From Thozetella sp. PMI_491 (lineage: Eukaryota; Ascomycota; Sordariomycetes; Chaetosphaeriales; Chaetosphaeriaceae), in the NCBI GenBank assembly GCA_021432635.1, contig MU270021.1, forward strand, positions 1,124,594 through 1,188,593: DNA of 64,000 nucleotides, given 5' to 3'. Of this stretch, positions 56,165 through 64,000 are shown piece by piece (the first letter of the stretch is position 1; every line of letters starts with the position of its first letter). Both the position numbers and the translations under genes were made by a program. Below the pieces are notes generated by a model, which did no database searches, was not told where the DNA came from, and saw only the letters and a list, made by a program, of their open reading frames with translations.

Positions 56165-58616
56165 ATGAGCAGCGAAACCGAACACAATACCCTATGGGAA
56201 CGCAGACCGGCAGTGAGCACCCCACCAACATCCGATCCGATCCCTGTGAAACCCCCGGCCCGCGAGCCGTATTGACCAGGGCGCTAACCGGGGCATGGCT
56301 CTGCTTCCCAGTGCGACAACTGCAAGGCACGAAAGGTACCGGGGCGAGCCCCTTAATGTACCCGGGGATCTGGAACCGGCCCAGCTGACAGCAGCGTGCA
56401 GACGAAATGCGACCGGAAGGTGCCTTGCTCGAGCTGCACCACCCTCCAGGTCACCTGCCAGACCACCCGCCGAGAGCCCGAGAAGCGCCAGCGCGTGCTC
56501 TTGTCGACCAAGTATGACGAGGCCGTGCAGGACGTCAGTCGGCAGATTGGTGAGGTCAAGGACCTGGTACAAAAGCTCGTGCTCGAAAAGGGCTTGGCGC
56601 AGGATGCAACAAAAGGACCGTCGTCCGAATATGCCCGTCATACCCCACCGTCCATGATCGATGAGCAGGTCCCCAACCTCTCGCGCGTGCACGATGGCTT
56701 TAAGGGAGACTCTCCCTTCCACTCGCTCGCCGAAGGCGTGGACAATGCGCTCGAGGCGACCTTCGCTTCCGGCGCCGCCGACCTGGCCGGCCCCTCGACC
56801 GCGCCGGGCGGCCAGAATCTCCGAGAGCTCCTCCAAAGTGCCCCCACGTCCGAGGCGGCGACCCCGGATAGCGCGGCTGCGGAGTTCTTGGCAGCGCAGC
56901 CCGAGAGCTTTATGCCCGGAAACATGCCGCTGCCGCCGCTGGATGATACGCTGAAGCTCCTGCGCGTGGTCAAGGTTGAGCGGCATCGGCTTTTCGTCAT
57001 CGACGCCCCGTACCTCCACGAAGACCAATTCATCGACTTATGCCGCGACGTCTACTTCACCACGGATCCCATTTCGCTGTGGTCGTGGACATGCGTCAAC
57101 GTAGGGCTGTACTTCCTCCTCAATGGGCTCAACCAAGCAGTCTTTGCCAAGCTGGGCATGAGCGCAGAGACAATACAGGCCCACAAGAAGCTGCTGACGG
57201 CAAATGCTGAGGCCGCGATGAAGAGCCTGCGGCTGTGCTCAGAACCGTCGATAGAGTCATGTCGTGCAATAACAATGCTTGTAAGTGCGCCCACCGCCGC
57301 GGACCGAATCCCGTCATTCTAACTCGTTAGGGTGCTTTCTACGTCAAACTAGGGCATGGTACCATGGCCTGGCGCCTCATTAGCGCCGCTTCGAGGGTAG
57401 CACTAGACTTGGGACTCCATCGCTTATCCGACAACCCAGACACCAGAGAGCGTTATCAGAAGCACTTATTGTTCTGGTACCTCTACTCGTGGGATAAATC
57501 GCTAGCCTTGACGTGCGGCAGGACCCCCGTGATTCACCAAAACGACGTGACAGTCCACCGACCGCCTACCCTAGCTGACACGCCCCCAAATACGTAACTA
57601 TACACCTATATTAAGCCTCACCCTAGCATTGGCACTAACCTAGTCAGGCTGTACAACTCCTATATACAATATTCGCTCGTCGCAGGAGAAATCCAGCAGA
57701 CATTATTTTCAGCCTCCGCCCAGCGCATGTCGCAGCAGGATCGCACAAATTGCATCCAGGCTTTCGCCTCTAGGCTTACAAATGTTCGGGAAACCCTTCG
57801 AACCGTATGGCATCTCTACCCATAATTCCTCTAGGTCTCTTCTGACGTACGTTGCCAGATAATCCACGCCGATCCAGTCCGAGACGAAATTGTGCGGGAC
57901 AGCGCTCAAGTGACCGACATCTTGGCGTCTTCGCTGCTAACGCTTGTATATCGAGTGCTCCCGCATGTCCCGAAAGAGCATTCCCATCCGCTGCAATGCT
58001 CCAGGACATGTGTCGACGCTGCCCGCATCGCCCTGTCGGGCTTCGTCCGATTGTGGGAAAAGGCGGCGTTGGTGGAGCCCGAGGTATGGGAGAGAAGGGT
58101 AAACTAGTAAACTCAGTGGCCATCTATGTACTTTTTTTGGCCTTCTCGCTGACGCCCTGATCCAGCATACTGGGCCAGGTGCCATTTGTAGCCTTCATTG
58201 TGCTAGCCGGCAACGCCATCGCCACCTCTGATAGGAGCGACCTTCCTCTACTGCACTCCGCAGTAGCTGCGCTCGCACCAGTTGCCTTGTCATCCCCGAC
58301 CGCGCGGAAGATCCACGACGCCTGCGACAGATTCGCCCGAATAGCTGCCATTGTGCTGTCGAATGTCCCGCAAGGCTCGCCAGGACACAAACATTACCAC
58401 CCACTACCTTCTTATGAAGGCTTGCCTCTCGGTGTCCCTGTCTGCCAGCCTAATATGCAAGATCCCAATGCCCCGCTCACTTCGGAATGGAGCTTTTCAA
58501 TGCCTCAAGAAAGTTGGGATAGCGTGATGGTGGGGTTTGAATCAGAGCTCGGGGACTACAATCCTAGGCTACTGTCCAATGTGCTGGAGCCCTACTTCCC
58601 CAGTGGAAGCTGGTGA
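56165..58616 (+). CDS. Zn(II)2Cys6 transcription factor, fungal_trans domain
   Basis: Seven exons (56165-56212, 56312-56335, 56402-57280, 57331-57593, 57648-57804, 57859-58098, 58179-58616) give 682 residues with consistent phases; exon 2 is only 24 bases and encodes CDNCKARK. Joined, the cluster reads PACDNCKARKTKCDRKVPCSSCTTLQVTC, followed by a coiled-coil-like stretch (VQDVSRQIGEVKDLVQKLV). The regulatory domain has GTMAWRLISAASRVALDLGLH, WYLYSWDKSLALTCGRTP and a C-terminal helical region. It is a full-length family member. It follows the FAD oxidase on the same strand and is a candidate local regulator, inferred from position. Confidence 0.83.
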
Positions 58617-60864
58617 TATGGCATTCTTTCACAGGACTGGAGATCGACGACTTGTTGGCATATTGAAGTTGGGCTTCATAGTTTCGACGTTGCAGGGGTA
58701 CTAGAACCCTCGATAGGATCGCTTCTAGCCTTCATCGGGGCGTGGTCTTCCTCACGGGTGCATTCAATAGTCGCGGCGCGGCCTGGCAAGTGGTGCCGTG
58801 TTGCTCCATATTCTTAACCAGAGACGAACAACAATCCAGTGTTGATTGAAGACCATGTTCATGCTACAGCGTACTTAGTTGTGCTGAGAGCTGTCGCCAA
58901 CTAGACCAGCATTCTCTGCCTATGTACATAGTGCCAGTGCAATATGGGATAGAAACCGAGAGATGATGGTCAAGGCTCGCTCTTTAATAGTATAAAACTA
59001 AACTCAAAGCTTTTCTTAATGATATCTAACTGACACGTCTCCAATCTGTTCCAGGCTCTCTGGTTTGTTTCTGGCCAAGGTGCGCCTGCGCACCCATTAT
59101 CGCAATTGTCACAGCAATTCCTCACCCGAAGTCGTCCCGCACTACATCACTTTACCAAGACCTAACCGTCAGCCCTTCAAATCGATAGTTTTTATCCCCT
59201 TCAACTAGAAACCTTTCAGTTTCTTGAGAGTCTTGCGATACTTGGGATGCTCGTATATCCGCTGGTTGTTGAACTTCTTCTGCTGTGTCACATTCTTCCT
59301 ATTAACGTATCCTATCGAGCCTTTGCCTTTTGAATTGCAAGAAAACACCGAGTCGAGTTCAGGTATATCGGATGTGGGAATGTCGAGTATGTCGTTCTCA
59401 CTGCTATGGGACAGCATATCCCTCCTTGTGTCAGTCAGAGTTCTTCGACGTCAGATGGAAGACTCGAACATGTCAGCAACGTTGGCTCTGCTCGGCCATC
59501 CTGGGGGCTTCAGCGAGATGGATGGGACTGCAGTCTGAAATCCGCGCAGCGTAGGCCATTGGTTGGATCGTGATGTACTGGCGTCGATGAATGGGATTCG
59601 TAGACCTGGCACACGTAGTCAACACAAGTGACAAGAATACTACGAGACTGTAAGTCATCTCCGTACCGTGTGCCAAGGGATGGACTGTATCCAAACGACG
59701 AAAGAGCGCCACGGGCCCTTGGCGAAAGGGGCGAGATGAAATATATCGGAGCATGATCGTCAAGGGGTTGAAAAAACAAGGCTTGCTCACTTCCTGCGGT
59801 TCGATTCTTTGATCTCGACGTCGCCCATGGCCCAAGAGGGCTCGGATAGAGTTATATATCCCATCAGGAATTCAGAGAAGGCTGTTTTCGTCGTCAAATT
59901 AGTCTCAGTGTCGAAAGTACATGGTTGTTCACGCTACACGGCTGCTGAAGAAGGGGTAGATAGGTAGAAAGAGTAGCAGTTTGGGAGACGCAAAATGCAG
60001 CCACTGTCTGCCATTTACTGGATATTGGGAGGCAGAAAAGAGCACCGAGGATTCATATCGCGCGTCTACACCTCCCTTAACGTCCAGTCACAGTGCGGAG
60101 GTCTAGCAAGCAACGTTGGCGTTTCTGGTTCTCCTGCACAGAGGGAGGTCATTGGCGAGCAGGCTCTAAAGCCCCGACAATTCCAACAAATGCCCAGCCT
60201 GTAGCTTCTCTCCTGCATGCATTACCTGCATGCAGGTAATGCATATCAAAGAGCCAAACGCTGAAGCTCAGAAGTTCAGCGCTCCTCCGCGTATGCAGTG
60301 TGTTAGCACCCCGCAGGTACGGACAACGATTGGGGGATTTCGCCGTACGAGCCCACCAACTCGAGCGCGGTTACTGAACGTCTGAAAATAGTACCATCAA
60401 AAAATTCAGGGGGCTGGAGAGCCAGAAAGAGATGCTCCATATGTGGTGCGCGAGATACCTGTAGGACAAGCCGATTGTACTTTCTGGGCTGGTTCTCTCC
60501 ATTATGTTCGTAGACTTCACGAGCAGAAATGCTCGAGCATGTGGCCGACGACAAGAGCTAAGTACCGAGTGAGACACTTACGATCTTCTGACGTATATAA
60601 AGTTGTGAATAGCCATGTCCCTATCTATCCTATAAGCGTCTTGAAGGAAGGGAGAGTGAGGATCCTTTGGTCTGCTCTGATTCTAATGTGGGGCGACTAA
60701 GCGCAGTGCAGGGGCCTGCGCCCTAGCAACAAGGGGCGGTGGGGAGGGCAGTATGTGGGGTTTGCGTCACTCCTTCTTACCTAGGTACTTCACTGGTCAG
60801 CGCGCCATCACTTCTTCCACACCAAACCACTTCGCCATCCTACTCCCATGCTTCCGTGGCGAAG
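58617..60864. other. long intergenic region, one doubtful gene
   Basis: 2.2 kb with no confident gene. A possible small spliced gene on the minus strand (59473-59828) is listed separately. A CTGCATGCATTACCTGCATGCAG-like inverted/direct duplication lies near 60212-60240. Confidence 0.4.
59473..59828 (-). CDS. doubtful small spliced ORF
   Basis: Exon 1 (59828-59791, MGDVEIKESNRR) ends at a GTGAGC donor, and exon 2 (59647-59473) would follow a 143-bp intron ending TTACAG, giving about 70 residues with one hydrophobic stretch (LVVFLSLVLTTCA). No family is recognised. A basic C-terminal-looking ORF at 59205-59417 may belong to the same locus but could not be joined. Confidence 0.18.
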
Positions 60865-62514
60865 ATGCCCTTCCAATTCATTGACAACAGCTCGGAAATT
60901 GGCCCTGCCGCGAGACGGCGGATACGGAGCCATGCGGCAACGGGGAAGAACCTTGGCCGGACTATCGTTCGACCGTCGAGGAAGAAGGCTGTCATTGTGA
61001 AGCCGCGATACGGGCCACCACCGTCTCAGCTCCCACCGAAAGCCCAAGATTTGTCTCCCACGATCGAGCGCCAGATTGGAGATGGCCTCTCTGTCCTCCT
61101 CCTCCCAGCCAATCTGTCACGAGATCCTTCCGTGGTGCAAAGAGGTCTGTTCTCCCCGCAGCCGCATCCACGGCTGTCAATGTTGACGAGGCTATGCACC
61201 CCATAGGCATTGCATTCTTCTGTCGCATGCACTATACGCCCGAGCTGTACAAGGCATTTGCGCCACATCAGGGACCTCCGACGATGTGGTTCCAGCTCAC
61301 ATTTCAGGACGAAGCTTGTATGTGGTGGCACCGTTGCCCTCCTGTTCGGATCGGTTCGGGCACTAACAATATCAGACTTCCATATCGTCATAGCGACCAC
61401 TATCATCTCACTCAACACTATTACAGCAGAGAAAGAGGACCCAGAGCTCGCGGTACGCCACGTCACCCAAGCATTGCGCCTGGTCAACCAACGACTGTCC
61501 CAGGCCGACGCTCTATCGGACGCGAGCATGGCGGTCGTGGTCATGATGGCCCAGTACGAGCGCCATCTAGAAAGATACTTTAAAGGCCTCGTGCATCTAG
61601 AGGGCATCCACAGGATGGTGCAAATGCGAGGTGGCATCGCTGAGTTGACAAGGTCGAAGCCTACGCTTGGCCAAAAGATCGCACGGTAAGAGCTTTCCAG
61701 CCGTCTCGATTCTCCCGTTTGATGTTTGATGTGTGCTAAAATTCCGACTAGGCTTGACCTCGATTATACCCTCTATCTAGGGACAGTCACACGGTTTACT
61801 CTTACCGAGGTTGAAGAAGGTATCGCGCCCTGGTCCTGGTTTCGCGACGGTTTCCGAGCCGACTACGAGCAGAAACCTACCAGTCTTAGCCTCTTCAACC
61901 AGCTCCCGGCCGAACTGCGTGAGCTTGCAATAGACCTGACTTGCCTAGCTAGGCTGCTTAATGATGCTAACGCTGGGCGCCGGCCTGTGCTCGACACCCG
62001 GGCATTCCACGCTACGCTGTTGCTCCTGGGATACCGGCTCGTTGCTTTCAGCCCGCTGGGCAGACCGCGACCAACATGCCCTCTAGAGAACGCGGTGCAC
62101 TTGGGCCTCGTGGCATTCGTGATGCCCTTCATGCACCGCTTTGATGGCAAGATTCCCAACAGCCCCCTCCTGTCGCGGCTGATCCAATCAGCTTCTCAGG
62201 AAGATTTCTCCATGGACAAGGGCGCTCAAGAAGTCTTACTATGGTTTCTACTGGTTACGGAGGCCTCAGTGGGTATGCAATCAAACGATGAATGGCTAGC
62301 GCCTATGATCACGCAGGTGATGCAAAATCTCGGCCTACACACTTGGGAAGATGTCACTCGAACGATGGCGAGATATCCATGGATAGATGCATTCCATGCG
62401 AAAAGGGGCCAAGCACTCCCTGAAGGATTGTCCCTCGGCGGACCGCTTTCCGTGGCAACCACCCTTCTCCGAGAGCCCGTTACGCCAAGGGAGGACGAGC
62501 TGCTAGTTGACTGA
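60865..62514 (+). pseudogene. fungal_trans_2 regulator with apparent frameshift
   Basis: The start MPFQFIDNSSEIGPAARRRIRSHAATGKN is typical of fungal regulators with a PF11951 domain but no Zn cluster. The frame from 60865 runs to about 61140. The continuation (AASTAVNVDEAMHPIGIAFFCRM) is in another frame immediately after, and no intron of normal size joins them; a single base change in length near 61141 would. Later exons are clean: to 61317, 61376-61685 and 61752-62514 (introns of 58 and 66 bp), encoding ELAVRHVTQALRLVNQRL and a normal helical C-terminus ending ELLVD. Either this is a recently broken gene or a sequencing error, or an intron escaped me. Confidence 0.6.
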
Positions 62515-62562
62515 GATGGAAGTACAGAAGTAGGCTTCAGCGTGGCGAAAATGCCTCCCCGG

Positions 62563-63704
62563 CTACTGCTCGGGATCCAGAATCTTCAGACAGCCCGGTT
62601 CGATGGCCTCTAATTCCGCAGCGACAACCTCCCAAGCCTTCTTCTCTGCCTTCTGGCCGTCTTCATCCGTCAGCCAGCTCGGAATTGCCTCGCTGGGTTT
62701 CGAGGCATGTCAGCAATCGCGAAGAGGACAGGGAAGGGGACACAGAAACTTACTCGTCGATCTTACACGACATCAGTAGGTGTCCGTGGCTTTCCGGGCC
62801 AGCAACTGCTCCGTGCAGGAGCGTGCGGCTACCTACTTCCGCCGTCCGCCCGTATTGGTTTACCCGTTCTCGCAAGCTCTCCAGCACAGGTGGCGGCGCG
62901 CTCCTAGCCAGTTCCGTGTCGCAGAGCCCTGGGTTAAGCACATTGAGAACAACCCCGGTGCGAGAAACGGGTATCCGGGGTGCAAGCTGGCGTACGACCA
63001 AGATCTCGACGACCTTTGTCAAGGCATAACTAGTGCGGAGTAGCCCATGTCAGCACCCACCAATAACATAACGAAGCCGATGGACAGCTTGGTCGTTTCT
63101 ATCGCTCCATGCGCAGGATAGCTTACAGTCGCGGCACTCTCTCCTGCTCGGCGTCCATCTTCACCAGGGGGTCATCCTTGACCGAGTCCCATTCTTGCTG
63201 AGACTGGAAGCCCACGCTACTCGCGACGATCGCAATGTGGGGAGTAATGCCCAATTCCGTCGCAATCTTGGTTAGCTTGGGTAGTAGGAGCACGGCGAGG
63301 AGGAATGTGCTGATGATGTTGACCGTGACGAGCGCGAGGTGGCCCTCAGCCAAGATACGCTTCCAATCGTACACGCCGGCGTTCTCGATGACGGCATCGA
63401 TGCGGTCCAACTCGGCAGTCGCCCGCGCAGCGAACGCCTTGACCGAGGCATAGCTCGCCAGGTCGATCTGCCAAACTTCGGCGACGCCTGTTACGCCCAG
63501 CTCCTCCTCGATCTTTTTCTTGGCCTGCTCGCCGGAGTCGACGTTGCGAACAGCGAGGATGACCTTGGCAGCACCCGCTCTCACAAGATGCTTTGTTGCC
63601 TCGAATCCCAGGCCGGTGTTGGCGCCAGTTACGATAAAGATGCGGCCGGCGCAGTGTTCCGGCGTGGCGTACAGCGGAAGGTCTTGGGACTGGCCGGGCG
63701 GCAT
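62563..63704 (-). CDS. short-chain dehydrogenase/reductase (retinol-dehydrogenase-like)
   Basis: Three minus-strand exons (63704-63127, 63029-62754, 62692-62563) with introns of 97 and 61 bp give 327 residues. The cofactor motif TGANTGLGFEAT, the basic residue region AVRNVDSGEQAKKKIEE, IENAGVYD and VASSVGFQS are present. The catalytic YALTK appears right after intron 1 (the single-frame reading stops before it). NPGLCDTEL follows. The subfamily is the WW-oxidoreductase/retinol-dehydrogenase-like group common in fungal secondary metabolism. It uses NAD(P)(H) to oxidise alcohols or reduce ketones on an unknown substrate. It is convergent with the frameshifted regulator. Confidence 0.88.
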
Positions 63705-64000
63705 CTTGAACTACTTTATCGACAATTGGCGCTTTTTGGGCCGACCTTGTTAAGTCGGGAAGCTGTAGTGAAATATATGGCTAGCTATGCCGAATCTACC
63801 GAGCAAGATGCAGGTCCTGCCATGTCGCAGGAAGCATCGAGGCTCTTATATACTACAGAAAGCATCGGTCGGGCCATTCTCGCATGTGCCGTGCTGGTTG
63901 TGACACAAAGATGATCCTGCCGCCACGCGGGGCGATAGGCTCAAGCGGGATGCGAGGAACGCGAAACGCGAAGGCATTATCGAACAGAGGAGGGGCAGGT

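Overview
The window comes from a filamentous ascomycete (Pezizomycotina). Genes carry short introns of about 46-103 bp with GT..AG ends and TACTAAT-like branch sites. They are well spaced on both strands and include Zn(II)2Cys6 regulators, a UstY-type DUF3328 protein, a P450, MFS transporters and fungal CAZymes, all typical of this group. Exon structures below were assembled by hand from reading-frame phase and family motifs, so they are predictions. I cannot name the species.

Region 1 (1-8.5 kb) holds mixed genes: a small secreted cysteine-rich protein, a short Zn2Cys6 regulator, an epoxide hydrolase, a GT71 mannosyltransferase and a PRISE/SirQ-like reductase. Region 2 (9.5-38.8 kb) reads as a carbohydrate-utilisation cluster. 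It has an MFS sugar transporter, a GH127 beta-L-arabinofuranosidase-like enzyme, a large C2H2+Zn2Cys6 regulator, a secreted clan GH-A (GH39-like) hydrolase, a secreted rhamnosidase-like six-hairpin enzyme, a secreted tannase/feruloyl esterase, a second MFS sugar transporter, a cytoplasmic GH78 alpha-L-rhamnosidase and a Zn2Cys6 regulator. Secreted enzymes would trim arabinose/rhamnose-rich or phenolic-ester-bearing plant material outside the cell, and the transporters and cytoplasmic GH127/GH78 would finish the job inside. A GTP cyclohydrolase I gene sits unexpectedly in the middle (21.1-22.0 kb).

Region 3 (40.5-48.9 kb) is the most unusual part. It holds an MFS transporter, a secreted precursor made of six near-identical C-X8-C peptide repeats separated by Ste13-like dipeptide spacers, a 6-pyruvoyl-tetrahydropterin-synthase-like protein lacking the classical catalytic residues, a UstY/DUF3328 oxidase-like membrane protein with two HxxHC motifs, and an SDR with YxxxR in place of YxxxK. 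The intergenic regions serving these genes carry clustered CGGATCA elements, including a perfect 22-bp palindrome. The same element occurs four times within 83 bp upstream of the distant GTP cyclohydrolase gene. I infer a co-regulated system combining a ribosomally encoded repeat peptide with pterin-type chemistry. This is a hypothesis.

Region 4 (50.4-63.7 kb) contains a P450, a secreted FAD-linked (berberine-bridge-type) oxidase, a Zn2Cys6 regulator, a second regulator that appears frameshifted, and an SDR. It may be another small secondary-metabolism locus. An AT-rich, gene-free 1.7 kb (38.8-40.5 kb) separates the sugar cluster from the peptide cluster. No rRNA, convincing tRNA, CRISPR array or intact transposon was seen.
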